From an uncultured Prevotellaceae bacterium (lineage in GTDB: Bacteria > Bacteroidota > Bacteroidia > Bacteroidales > Muribaculaceae), in assembly GCA_947169265.1 (NCBI GenBank), contig CAMVPC010000012.1, positions 1 to 64,000 on the forward strand: a stretch of DNA of 64,000 nucleotides, in the 5' to 3' direction. Positions 24,632 through 33,220 of this stretch are shown here, one piece after another (the first letter of the stretch is position 1; the number at the start of each line of letters is the position of its first letter). The notes beneath the pieces were generated by a model that saw only the letters and a list, made by a program, of their open reading frames with translations, was not told the origin of the DNA and did not search any database. A program made the translations under genes and the position numbers.

Positions 24632-27097
24632 ATGAACGTATCCTACAAATGGTTAAAACAATACATTGACACCGACCTGACGGCACACGAGGTGGGCGAC
24701 GCGCTCACTTCGCTGGGCCTCGAGGTGGGCGGTGTCGAGGAAGTGGAAACGATTCGCGGTGGCCTCAAGGGCCTCGTGGTGGGACAGGTGCTCACCTGCG
24801 AGATGCACCCCAACAGCGACCACCTCCACGTGACGACAGTCGACCTGGGCGACGGCAACGCGCCGAGTCAAATCGTGTGCGGCGCGCCCAACGTGGCCGC
24901 CGGGCAAAAGGTCATCGTGGCCACCCTGGGCACGAAGCTCTACGACGGCGACAAGGAGTTTGTCATCAAGAAATCGAAACTGCGCGGCGTGGAAAGCAAC
25001 GGCATGATATGCGCCGAGGACGAGATAGGCGTGGGCACCAGCCACGACGGCATCATCGTCCTGCCGGCCGACGCCGTGGTGGGCACCCCGGCCGCCACTT
25101 ACTATGGCGTGGAGAGCGACTATGTGCTCGAAGTGGACCTCACCCCCAACCGCATCGACGGCGCCTCGCACTATGGCGTGGCACGCGACCTCAACGCCTG
25201 GCTGCGCCGCCACGGCAAAGACGGACACCTGCGCCGCCCCGCCGTGGACGCTTTCAAGGCCGACCGCCCCGACGGTGGCATCCCCGTGGAGGTGCTCAAC
25301 GGCGAGGCGTGCCCGCGCTACTGCGGCTTGACGATACGCGGCGTGAAGGTTCAAGAAAGCCCCAAGTGGCTCAAGGACTACCTGCTGGCCGTGGGCCAGC
25401 GTCCCATCAACAACATCGTTGACATCACCAACTATATCCTGCTGGGCACCAACCAGCCGCTGCACTGCTTTGACCTCAACAAGATTGAGGGCGGCAAGGT
25501 GGTGGTGCGCACCGTGGACGAAGGCACCAAGTTCACCACACTCGACGGCGTGGAGCGCACGCTCACGTCGCGCGACTTGATGATATGCGACACGGTCAAG
25601 CCCATGTGTATCGGCGGCGTGTTTGGCGGTCTCGACTCGGGCGTGACCGAGCACACCACCGACATCTTCCTCGAGTCGGCCTACTTCCACCCCACGTGGA
25701 TTCGCAAGACAGCACGACGCTTCGGGCTCAACACCGACGCCTCGTTCCGCTACGAGCGCGGCATCGACCCCAACGACACCGTCTACAACCTCAAGCTGGC
25801 CGCCACGCTCGTCAAGGAACTGGCCGGCGGCGAGATTTGCGGCGACATCGTCGACGTGAAGCAACACGACTTCCCGGGCTGCGAGGTGGAACTGCGCTAC
25901 GACTACGTCAACAGCCTCATCGGCAAGCAGCTCGATCACGACACCGTCAAGGACATCGTCAAGAGCCTCGAGATGCAAATCGTGGCCGAAGACGACGAGC
26001 GCGTCAAGCTCATTGTGCCCACCTACCGCGTGGACGTGCAACGCCCCTGCGACGTGGTGGAGGACATCCTGCGCGTGTACGGCTACAACAACGTCGAAAT
26101 CACTCCCGATGTGCACAGCGCACTCTCGCCGTTGGGCATGGTCGACTACCGCGACGCCATGCAGGAGCTCATCAGCAACCAGCTCACGGCACAAGGTTTC
26201 AACGAGATTCTCAACAACTCGCTCACGTCGGTGAGCTACTATGAGGACTGCGAGACCTTCCCGCTCAACGAATGTGTGCACATCGTCAACCCGCTCAGCA
26301 GCGACCTGGGCGTGATGCGCCAAACACTACTCTTCGGCGGGCTGGAAAGCGTGGCCCGCAACATCAACCGCAAGCGCGCCAACCTGCGGCTCTATGAATT
26401 CGGCAACATCTATCACTTCTCGCCCGAGACCTCTAACGCCGAGGTAGCCCTCGCGCCTTACAGCGAGCGACCCGTGCTGGGCCTGTGGCTCAGCGGCGCC
26501 AACCACGACGAGAACTGGGCCGAGAAGCCACGCAAGATGGATGTCTACGACCTCAAGGCCTACGTTGAGCTCGTGCTCAACCGCATGGGAATTAACCAAA
26601 ACGACCTCACGCTTGAGCAAGCCGGCGACGACACCGTGGCGCCCGCCATCGCCTACAAGAACCGCGGCGGCAAGACCGTGGCCCTGCTGGGCATCGTTAC
26701 CGCCAAGCAACTCAAAAAGGCCGACATTGACCAGCCCGTGTACTTCGCCCAAATCGACTGGGCGCTCGCCTGCAAGATGGCCTCACGCGTCAAAGTCGAA
26801 TACGCCGACCTGCCCAAGACATTGCCCGTGAGGCGCGACCTGGCCCTGCTGGTCGACAAGGCGGTAACCTACGACGAGATTCGCCGTGTGGTCACCGGCA
26901 GCGAGCGCAAGTTGCTGCGCGACGTGAACCTCTTTGACGTGTACGAGGGCAAGAACCTTGAGGCCGGCAAGAAGTCCTACGCCATCAGCATCATTCTCCA
27001 GGACAACGACAAAACACTGCAAGACAAGCAAATCGACGCCGTCATGCAGAAAATCATCACCAACCTCGACAAGCAACTGGGCGCCAAGCTTCGCTAA
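24632..27097 (+). CDS. pheT: Phenylalanyl-tRNA synthetase beta subunit
   Basis: An 821-residue protein of normal family length. It pairs with PheS to charge tRNA-Phe; the beta chain carries the editing and tRNA-binding domains. It begins MNVSYKWLKQYIDTDL. The tRNA-binding OB domain follows (VVGQVLTCEMHPNSDHLHVT, ~40-150), then B3/B4 (RYCGLTIRGVKVQ ... RPINNIVDITNYILL), B5 (~400-480), the synthetase-like core, and the anticodon-binding FDX-ACB end (LPKTLPVRRDLALLVDKAVTYDEI). An in-frame ATG at 24572 lies upstream of the probable promoter. pheS is not in the window, as is usual in Bacteroidales. It is followed closely by a cupin gene. Confidence 0.97.
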   Translation: MNVSYKWLKQYIDTDLTAHEVGDALTSLGLEVGGVEEVETIRGGLKGLVVGQVLTCEMHPNSDHLHVTTVDLGDGNAPSQIVCGAPNVAAGQKVIVATLGTKLYDGDKEFVIKKSKLRGVESNGMICAEDEIGVGTSHDGIIVLPADAVVGTPAATYYGVESDYVLEVDLTPNRIDGASHYGVARDLNAWLRRHGKDGHLRRPAVDAFKADRPDGGIPVEVLNGEACPRYCGLTIRGVKVQESPKWLKDYLLAVGQRPINNIVDITNYILLGTNQPLHCFDLNKIEGGKVVVRTVDEGTKFTTLDGVERTLTSRDLMICDTVKPMCIGGVFGGLDSGVTEHTTDIFLESAYFHPTWIRKTARRFGLNTDASFRYERGIDPNDTVYNLKLAATLVKELAGGEICGDIVDVKQHDFPGCEVELRYDYVNSLIGKQLDHDTVKDIVKSLEMQIVAEDDERVKLIVPTYRVDVQRPCDVVEDILRVYGYNNVEITPDVHSALSPLGMVDYRDAMQELISNQLTAQGFNEILNNSLTSVSYYEDCETFPLNECVHIVNPLSSDLGVMRQTLLFGGLESVARNINRKRANLRLYEFGNIYHFSPETSNAEVALAPYSERPVLGLWLSGANHDENWAEKPRKMDVYDLKAYVELVLNRMGINQNDLTLEQAGDDTVAPAIAYKNRGGKTVALLGIVTAKQLKKADIDQPVYFAQIDWALACKMASRVKVEYADLPKTLPVRRDLALLVDKAVTYDEIRRVVTGSERKLLRDVNLFDVYEGKNLEAGKKSYAISIILQDNDKTLQDKQIDAVMQKIITNLDKQLGAKLR

Positions 27098-27102
27098 CGA
27101 CA

Positions 27103-27441
27103 ATGATTATAGATTTCAACGACTTGCCCGAGCAACACCTTGAGGCTTTCAAGGGAGGACAAAAGGAATATGTGGCGCGAATGTTTACCGACTCGCGGGT
27201 GAAAATCATGCGCGGACACCTCGAGCCGGGGGCCTCCATAGGCCTGCACACCCACGAGGGTAACAGCGAAATCATTTTCATGCTCAACGGACGCGGCCAC
27301 GTCATCTACGATGATACCACCGAGACGTTGCTGCCCGGCCAGGCGCACTACTGCCCCATGGACCACGCCCACAGCCTGGTCAACAACAGTGACGCGCCGC
27401 TCGATTTCTTTGCCGTTGTGCCCGAGCATCATCAGGAATAA
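27103..27441 (+). CDS. Single-domain cupin protein
   Basis: A 112-residue cupin. Motif 1 is visible as GLHTHEGNSEIIFMLNGRG, with His, His and Glu metal ligands, and motif 2 as PGQAHYCPMDHAHSLVN with the last His. Small cupins bind a metal and act as sensors, isomerases or dioxygenases. Nothing here narrows the role. It begins 5 bases after pheT stops and 37 bases before the yebC-like start, so the three are probably co-transcribed. Confidence 0.88.
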   Translation: MIIDFNDLPEQHLEAFKGGQKEYVARMFTDSRVKIMRGHLEPGASIGLHTHEGNSEIIFMLNGRGHVIYDDTTETLLPGQAHYCPMDHAHSLVNNSDAPLDFFAVVPEHHQE

Positions 27442-27478
27442 AAAAACTATCACAAAAAAACTATACACATTATTTATT

Positions 27479-28207
27479 ATGGGAAGAGCTTTTGAATATC
27501 GCAAAGCGAGAAAACTGAAAAGGTGGGGAAGCATGTCACGCACCTTTACTAAAATCGGTAAGGAAATCACCATGGCCGTCAAGGCTGGCGGTCCCGACCC
27601 CTCGGCAAACTCGCGCCTGCGCGCGCTCATGGCCAACGCCAAGGCCGCTAACATGCCCAAGGACACCGTGGAGCGCGCCATCAAGAAGGCCAGCGACAAG
27701 GACGCCAGCGACTACAAGGAGGTCATCTACGAAGGATTCGGCCCCCACGGCATCGCCATCCTCGTCGAAACCGCTACCGACAACACCACGCGCACCGTGG
27801 CCAACCTGCGCAGCTACTTCAACAAGAACGGCGGCACGCTGGGCAACAGCGGCAGCGTCGCCTTCATGTTCAGCCACAAGTGCTACTTCCACGTGGCACC
27901 CAAAGACGGCATCACCCTCGACGACCTGGAGCTGGAAATGATCGACTTCGGGGCCGAGGAATTTGAGCAGGACGAAGAGGAAATCATCATCAGTGGCGCC
28001 TTTGAAAGCAACGCCGAGATACAGAAATACCTCGAGGACAACGGCTTTGAAATCAAGAGCAGCGAATTTATCTATGAGCCGGCCGACTACAAAGAGCTCA
28101 CCGCCGAGCAAATGGCCGACATTGAGAAACTCATCGATGTGCTCGAGGACGACGACGACGTGCAAAACGTCTTCACCACCATGAAGGAAGGCGAAGGCGA
28201 CGAATAA
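27479..28207 (+). CDS. YebC/PmpR-family DNA-binding regulator
   Basis: A 242-residue YebC/TACO1 family protein. Diagnostic segments are MGRAFEYRKARKLKRWGSMSRTFTKIGKEI at the start, ANAKAANMPKDTVERAIKKAS, YEGFGPHGIAILVE and the acidic C-terminus (VLEDDDDVQNVFTTM). Members act as transcriptional regulators, and some relieve ribosome stalling at polyproline. The reading frame is open from 27311, but the ATG at 27479 starts the conserved protein. A clear terminator follows. Confidence 0.95.
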   Translation: MGRAFEYRKARKLKRWGSMSRTFTKIGKEITMAVKAGGPDPSANSRLRALMANAKAANMPKDTVERAIKKASDKDASDYKEVIYEGFGPHGIAILVETATDNTTRTVANLRSYFNKNGGTLGNSGSVAFMFSHKCYFHVAPKDGITLDDLELEMIDFGAEEFEQDEEEIIISGAFESNAEIQKYLEDNGFEIKSSEFIYEPADYKELTAEQMADIEKLIDVLEDDDDVQNVFTTMKEGEGDE

Positions 28208-28229
28208 CCACGCCACGTGCCAACCGCCC

Positions 28230-28283
28230 AAAAAGCGTAGCCACTCCGCCCGTTTCGGGCCGCAGGTGGCTACGCTTTTTTTA
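28230..28283 (+). terminator. Strong terminator after the yebC-like gene
   Basis: AAAAAGCGTAGCCAC (28230-28244) pairs with GTGGCTACGCTTTTT (28265-28279+), with an inner GCCCG-TTT-CGGGC hairpin (28248-28260), and ends in a T-run. Confidence 0.93.
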
Positions 28284-28370
28284 GGGAAGGGGAAGGTAAA
28301 GGCAGGGCACCGAGGCCCTGCCTTAGCATGCTTATGAAAAATGTGCTTATGGATTTGCCGTTCGTCAGGT

Positions 28371-28703
28371 TTACATGTAACCCACCACGATGTAGACCGT
28401 GCCACGATTGGTGTAAGCCATGCGGTAGAAGACGCCGTCGGCCAGCCACAGGCGTTCGCCTTTCACGTAGCAGTATTGCCCGCGCAGGGGACGATTGTAG
28501 AACTTGGCGCCCTTGGCGGGACGGTGGCGGTGGACGATGACACCTCCGCGCTGGTCGCTGCCGTGGCGGCCGGTTGTTACTCTCTCGTGGCGCACGTCGC
28601 GTCCGCGGTCGTTACGATAGCCGTTGGCGCCGTGTGCGCTTGCCGTGCAAGCAGCTATCATCATTGCTTGCAGGATAACCGAAGTAATTAAAAATCTTTT
28701 CAT
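28371..28703 (-). CDS. Small secreted Arg/His-rich protein, unknown function
   Basis: A 110-residue protein with an N-terminal signal (FLITSVILQAMMIAACTASA). It could be cleaved after ASA or acylated at the Cys in MIAAC. The mature part has a basic Arg/His/Asp segment (YRNDRGRDVRHERVTTGRHG) and then a more folded end (GQYCYVKGERLWLADGVFYRMAY ... YIVVGYM). The YxxxGxxxxxxDGVFY pattern resembles small Bacteroidales surface proteins with a short SH3-like end, but I cannot name the family. It is a single gene on the minus strand between the yebC-like unit and the T9SS cluster. Confidence 0.7.
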   Translation of the reverse strand: MKRFLITSVILQAMMIAACTASAHGANGYRNDRGRDVRHERVTTGRHGSDQRGGVIVHRHRPAKGAKFYNRPLRGQYCYVKGERLWLADGVFYRMAYTNRGTVYIVVGYM

Positions 28704-28811
28704 AGCTGTGTTGCATTAAAGGGTGAATAACTAAAAAACTATTGTCTCGTTTTCTTGGTGACAAAGTTACAACACGGCACCCGTCGCTGTCAAGAGCCGT
28801 GGCCGAATGTG

Positions 28812-28845
28812 GTGGCCAACGACACGTTTCGAGTGGCCAACGACA
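28812..28845. repeat. Direct repeat pair upstream of the porT-like gene
   Basis: GTGGCCAACGACA occurs at 28812-28824 and again at 28833-28845, a 21-base period (two helical turns), 46 bases before the porT-like ATG. It could be a regulator-binding site or chance. Confidence 0.4.
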
Positions 28846-28890
28846 ATCCATTCACAATAAAACGGGCCGTCGTGCGTTATTAAAAGTGAG

Positions 28891-29637
28891 ATGAGTCATG
28901 CATTTTTACGAAATATCACCCTCGGCCTGCTGTCGATACTCGCGCTGGCCACTGCCGCCCAGGATAACGACAAAATCCTCAACCGGCAGTATGCCGACAT
29001 GAAGCGAGTGCATTTCGGTTTCTCGGTGGGCACCCATTTCCAGGACCTGAACATCACCAACAACGGCTATGTGACCGAAGACGGCCAGAGCTGGTTTGCC
29101 GAAGTCCCCAACCACTCGCCGGGCTTTTGTGTCAACGTGCTTGCCGACTTGCGCCTGGGCGAGCAGTTCAACCTGCGTGTGTCGCCGGGCATGTACTTCG
29201 GCAACAAGGTGGTCAAGTACCGCAACGCGATGTATAACCCCGAGGTGGACCTCGAACCGGGCCTCGACCTGCAGAGTCAAAACATCAAGGCCACTTACAT
29301 CGTGCTGCCCATCGACTTGAAATACTCGGCAAAACGCTATCACAACATACGACCCTACTTCACCGGCGGCGCCATGGCCGTGTACGACCTGAGTAAAGAC
29401 CGCCCCGACCAGCTGCGCGTCAAAGACCTCGACGTGATGCTCACCGTGGGTATGGGCTGCGATTTCTACCTGCCCTTCTTCAAGCTGTGCCCCGAGGTGA
29501 AATTCTGCTTCGGGCTGCGCAACCTGCTGGAAAAGAACCGTCCCGACCTCGAGGACAACCCCGGCATGCTCAAGTTCACCCGCAGCGTCGACAAGATACA
29601 GGACAACATGGTCGTTCTCACCTTTTATTTTGAATAA
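28891..29637 (+). CDS. PorT-like outer-membrane beta-barrel protein of T9SS
   Basis: A 248-residue outer-membrane beta-barrel protein. A signal peptide (LGLLSILALATAAQ) is followed by alternating aromatic/hydrophobic strands: KRVHFGFSVGTHFQDLNI, QFNLRVSPGMYFGNKVV, ATYIVLPIDLKYSAKRYH, IRPYFTGGAMAVYDL, and a terminal strand ending VVLTFYFE with a final aromatic as required for BAM insertion. Size and pattern fit PorT/SprT, needed for T9SS in Porphyromonas and Flavobacterium. The location 12 bases before a porP-like gene and the T9SS core supports this. General PorT-family barrels are common, so identity rests partly on context. Confidence 0.82.
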   Translation: MSHAFLRNITLGLLSILALATAAQDNDKILNRQYADMKRVHFGFSVGTHFQDLNITNNGYVTEDGQSWFAEVPNHSPGFCVNVLADLRLGEQFNLRVSPGMYFGNKVVKYRNAMYNPEVDLEPGLDLQSQNIKATYIVLPIDLKYSAKRYHNIRPYFTGGAMAVYDLSKDRPDQLRVKDLDVMLTVGMGCDFYLPFFKLCPEVKFCFGLRNLLEKNRPDLEDNPGMLKFTRSVDKIQDNMVVLTFYFE

Positions 29638-29649
29638 CCCGCACGACGC

Positions 29650-30639
29650 ATGATGGTTCCGAAACATATCAAACTCATCGTCGCGGCAATAATGCCGATG
29701 CTCGCGGCGCTCACCGCCACGACGGCCCACGCGCAAGTCGACGCGCAACTGGCCCATTACTGGGCCGTGCCCGCCTACTACAACCCCGCCGCGACAGGCA
29801 ATATCGACTACATCCACATCAGCGGCGGCACGCGCCTGCAATGGCTCGGCATCAAGCATGCCCCCATGTCGTTCCACGCCATGGCCGACATGCCCTTCAA
29901 GTTCCTCAACCGCCGCTGGGGCGTGGGCGTCAATCTCAAACAGGAGAGTATGGGCCTCTACCGCTCGCTCAACGCCATGGCACAGCTGTCGTGGAAGAAA
30001 AACATGCTGGGCGGCACGTTAAGCGTGGGCATCCAGGCCGGCCTGCTCAACGAAACCTTCAAGGGCTCAAGAATCGAGATTCCCGAGACCGACGAGGCCC
30101 ACACGAGCGCCGACGACGCCATCCCCAACACCGATGTCACGGGCAACGCCATCGACCTGGGCGCCGGCATCTACTTCTCGCGTAAGAAATGGTGGGTGGG
30201 CGCTTCGGTGACCCACATCAACCAGCCCACGGTGTCGCTCAAAACCGAGGGTAACGAAGAGGACATCTACGAATTTGAGGCCGGACGGGCCTATTATTTG
30301 GGCGCCGGTTGCAATATTCCCATTAAAAACTCGTTATTTGAATTACAACCCTCGTTCTTTGTCAAGACCGACTTCCAGTTTGTCCAGGCCGAGGTCACCG
30401 CGCGCGTGAGGTACAATAAATTCTTGAGCGGCGGTTTCGCCTATCGCTACAACGACGCCGTGGGGCTGCTGCTCGGCGCCGAGTTCAAGAACTTCTTTGT
30501 GGGCTATGCCTACGAGTTCCCCACGAGCGCCATCAACAAGGCCAGCAAAGGCAGCCACGAGCTTTTTGTCTCTTACAACATCAAGCTCGACATGGGCGAG
30601 AAGAACAAGAACAAGCACCGCAGCATCCGCATCATGTGA
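29650..30639 (+). CDS. porP: PorP/SprF-family T9SS outer-membrane protein
   Basis: A 329-residue beta-barrel protein of the PorP/SprF family. The signal peptide ends near TATTAHAQ. The family start AQLAHYWAVPAYYNPAATGNIDYIHI is clear, followed by barrel strands (LGGTLSVGIQAGLLNETF, WWVGASVTHINQP, FFVGYAYEFPTSAI) and a conserved ending SHELFVSYNIKL. PorP links the cell-surface T9SS machinery to the PorKN ring, and SprF-type members pair with particular cargo. It lies directly before gldK/porK, the same gene order as porPKLMN in Porphyromonas gingivalis. Confidence 0.92.
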   Translation: MMVPKHIKLIVAAIMPMLAALTATTAHAQVDAQLAHYWAVPAYYNPAATGNIDYIHISGGTRLQWLGIKHAPMSFHAMADMPFKFLNRRWGVGVNLKQESMGLYRSLNAMAQLSWKKNMLGGTLSVGIQAGLLNETFKGSRIEIPETDEAHTSADDAIPNTDVTGNAIDLGAGIYFSRKKWWVGASVTHINQPTVSLKTEGNEEDIYEFEAGRAYYLGAGCNIPIKNSLFELQPSFFVKTDFQFVQAEVTARVRYNKFLSGGFAYRYNDAVGLLLGAEFKNFFVGYAYEFPTSAINKASKGSHELFVSYNIKLDMGEKNKNKHRSIRIM

Positions 30640-30699
30640 CGCGCCCGCGACGGCAACATATAAATTTTGATTTGAAACTATACTCATTAATATAGAAAT

Positions 30700-32133
30700 A
30701 TGAAGAAACTTTTATTGATAGTATTTGTGGCAGCACTGCTGGTTTCGTGCAGCGGAATACGTCGCATTCACAGCACCGGCGGCGAAGTGACCGGCGTGGG
30801 AGCCACCACGTTCAGCGAGCCCACCCCTTACGGCATGGTACTCGTCGACTGCGGCTCGATGAAAGCGGGTCCCGGCGCGCGCGACTCGCTGTGGGGCATC
30901 GACTCGACGGCGCGCGGCATCAGTGTCGACGCCTTTTGGATGGACGAGACCGAGATTACTAACAGCAAGTACAAGCAATTCGTTTATTGGGTGCGCGACA
31001 GCATCATCCGCGAGCGCCTCGCCGACCCCTCCTACGGCGGCAACGAAGAGTTCAAAATCGAGGAAGACCGCGACGGCAACCCCGTCACGCCGCACCTCGA
31101 CTGGAGTCGCAGCATCCCCTGGAAGAACCCCAGCGAGGACGAGGAGCGCGCCATCGAGAGCGTGTATCGCATCAACCCCATCACCGGCAAGAAGGAGTTG
31201 GACCACACCCAGATGAATTATCGCTACGAGGTCTACAACCTCACCGAGGCCGCCAAGCGCAAAAACCGCTTCGACCCCACCCGCCGCGACTATAACACCG
31301 ACCACGCCGTGCCCACCGAGGTGCCCATCATCAGCAAGGACACCGCCTATATCGACGACGAGGGACGCATCATCCGCCAGACCATCACGCGGCCGCTGCA
31401 GAGCGAGTTTGACTTCGTCAACACTTACATCGTCAACATCTTCCCCGACACCACCTGCTGGGTGAACGACTTCGAGAACAGCTACAACGAGCCTTACGTG
31501 CGCATGTATTTCGCTAACGGCAACTACAACAACCACCCCGTGGTGGGCGTGAGCTGGGAACAGGCCAACGCCTTCTGCCACTGGCGCACCGAATTCCTTC
31601 GCAAGTCGCTGGGCCGCGACGGCATCTACATCGAGCCTTACCGCCTGCCCACCGAGGCCGAATGGGAATTTGCCGCGCGCGCCGGCTACGACAAGAACCG
31701 CTTCCCGTGGGAAGGCGAGATGCCGCTCACCGAGGACGATGGATGCTTCTATGCCAACTTCAAGCCCATGGAAGGCAACTATGTCAAGGACGGCAACATC
31801 ATCAGCTCACCCGTGGGAGTGTACGAGCCTAACGACTTCGGCCTCTACGACATGGCCGGTAACGTGAGCGAATGGACCTCCACGGCCTACACCGAGAGTA
31901 TCGACCGCATGACCAACGACCTCAACCCCGAGTACCGCTACAACGTGGCCAAGGAAGACCCCTACAAGATGTCGCGCAAGATCGTGCGCGGCGGCTCGTG
32001 GAAAGACGTGGCCCACAACATTCGTAGCGACCTGCGCATGTGGGAATACCAAAACGAGCAACGCTCCTACATCGGCTTCCGCTGTGTGCGCACCAAAGTG
32101 GGACTCACCAACACCAAACGTAAAAAACAATAA
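30700..32133 (+). CDS. porK: T9SS ring lipoprotein GldK/PorK
   Basis: A 477-residue lipoprotein (lipobox LLVSC, Cys ~17) with the formylglycine-generating-enzyme/sulfatase-modifying fold: YGMVLVDCGSMKAG, FWMDETEITNSKYKQFV, HPVVGVSWEQANAFCHWRTEFL, YRLPTEAEWEFAARAG, YDMAGNVSEWTS, RKIVRGGSWKD and IGFRCVR. In PorK/GldK this fold is structural. With PorN it builds the large ring under the outer membrane. Sequence and the PorP-K-L-M-N order make the call secure. It begins 60 bases after porP. Confidence 0.96.
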   Translation: MKKLLLIVFVAALLVSCSGIRRIHSTGGEVTGVGATTFSEPTPYGMVLVDCGSMKAGPGARDSLWGIDSTARGISVDAFWMDETEITNSKYKQFVYWVRDSIIRERLADPSYGGNEEFKIEEDRDGNPVTPHLDWSRSIPWKNPSEDEERAIESVYRINPITGKKELDHTQMNYRYEVYNLTEAAKRKNRFDPTRRDYNTDHAVPTEVPIISKDTAYIDDEGRIIRQTITRPLQSEFDFVNTYIVNIFPDTTCWVNDFENSYNEPYVRMYFANGNYNNHPVVGVSWEQANAFCHWRTEFLRKSLGRDGIYIEPYRLPTEAEWEFAARAGYDKNRFPWEGEMPLTEDDGCFYANFKPMEGNYVKDGNIISSPVGVYEPNDFGLYDMAGNVSEWTSTAYTESIDRMTNDLNPEYRYNVAKEDPYKMSRKIVRGGSWKDVAHNIRSDLRMWEYQNEQRSYIGFRCVRTKVGLTNTKRKKQ

Positions 32134-32148
32134 CACCAGCTCAGCACA

Positions 32149-33168
32149 ATGGGAAAAATAAAGAAATACAAGAACTTCGTGGAGCGCATGCTCTCGGGCG
32201 AAAAAGGACAACGCTTCTTCAACTTTGCCTATAGTATAGGCGCCGCAGTCGTCATCTTGGGCGCCCTGTTCAAAATCCTGCACCTCACGGGCGGCAACAC
32301 GTTGCTCACCGTGGGTATGGGCACCGAGGTACTCATGTTCTTGCTCACGGCTTTCGACAGGCCCGAGCAGGAATACCGTTGGGAACAGGTCTTCCCCGTG
32401 TTGCGCTCGGGAGACCCCGAAGACCGCCCCGACTTTAACAGCGGCAGCGGCATCGTCATTGCCGGCGGCGCCGGCAACAGCGGCGAAACCGTCGACACCG
32501 AGGAGGGCTACAGCCTCGACGGCAGCCAGCAACCGGGACTCGCCGTGTCGCCCGCCGCGGCGGCCGCGGCCGTGGGCCTGCCGCAGGGCATCAACCTCAG
32601 CCCCGAGGACACCCAGTCGCTGAGCGAGAGCATCGCCAAGATGAACGCCGCCAGCGACCAGCTGGCACGCATGGCCGAGCTCACCGACGCCACGCAGCAA
32701 TACTTGAGCCAAATGTCGTCGATAAGCGAGCAAATGCAACGCTTGAGCGAGACCACCCAGGCCCTCAACAACGTGAGCGAGACCCTGCTGAACAGCTACC
32801 AGGCCATCACCGGCAACAGCGAGACCATTCAGGCCAGCTCCACAGGCTATGTCGACCAGATGGAGGCTCTCAACCGCAACATCGGCGGCCTGAACACCAT
32901 CTACGAGATTCAGCTCAAGAGCATCTCGTCGCAACTCGACAGCATCGACCGCGTCAACCGCTCGATGAAAGACATCCGCGACATGTACGAGAAGAGCGCG
33001 GCCGAAAGCGCCAACTACTGCGACGAGACCGAGAAGATGGCACGCTACATGAAACAGCTCAACAGCGTGTACGAGAAAATGATCAAAGCCATGACCGTGA
33101 ACATGTATCGCCCCATGGGCGGCATGGGAATGGGCGGCGAAATTCCCTCGAGCGACGACCAACTCTAA
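32149..33168 (+). CDS. porL: T9SS inner-membrane motor protein GldL/PorL
   Basis: A 339-residue protein. Two transmembrane helices lie near the N-terminus: FAYSIGAAVVILGALFKILHL (~27-47) and TLLTVGMGTEVLMFLLTAF (~49-68). This is the GldL arrangement in which acidic residues in the membrane part use the proton gradient; the E in GMGTEVLMF is a good candidate. A cytoplasmic part follows with an Ala/Gly-rich linker and a long coiled coil (ATQQYLSQMSSISEQMQRL and on). PorL and PorM form the proton-driven motor of T9SS. It begins 15 bases after porK. Confidence 0.95.
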   Translation: MGKIKKYKNFVERMLSGEKGQRFFNFAYSIGAAVVILGALFKILHLTGGNTLLTVGMGTEVLMFLLTAFDRPEQEYRWEQVFPVLRSGDPEDRPDFNSGSGIVIAGGAGNSGETVDTEEGYSLDGSQQPGLAVSPAAAAAAVGLPQGINLSPEDTQSLSESIAKMNAASDQLARMAELTDATQQYLSQMSSISEQMQRLSETTQALNNVSETLLNSYQAITGNSETIQASSTGYVDQMEALNRNIGGLNTIYEIQLKSISSQLDSIDRVNRSMKDIRDMYEKSAAESANYCDETEKMARYMKQLNSVYEKMIKAMTVNMYRPMGGMGMGGEIPSSDDQL

Positions 33169-33220
33169 AAAACAACCCGCATTACCCCTTTCAACCTACC
33201 ACTCTATATCCCATTAATTA

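Noticed and set aside
24653-26323. 556-residue minus-strand frame opposite pheT
   Set aside because: pheT is conserved along its whole length, and the antisense product is Val/His/Asp-rich low complexity typical of shadows in high-GC genes.
28612-28851. 79-residue minus-strand frame upstream of the small secreted protein
   Set aside because: It overlaps the start of the better gene at 28371-28703, has no family-like features and covers the direct-repeat region.
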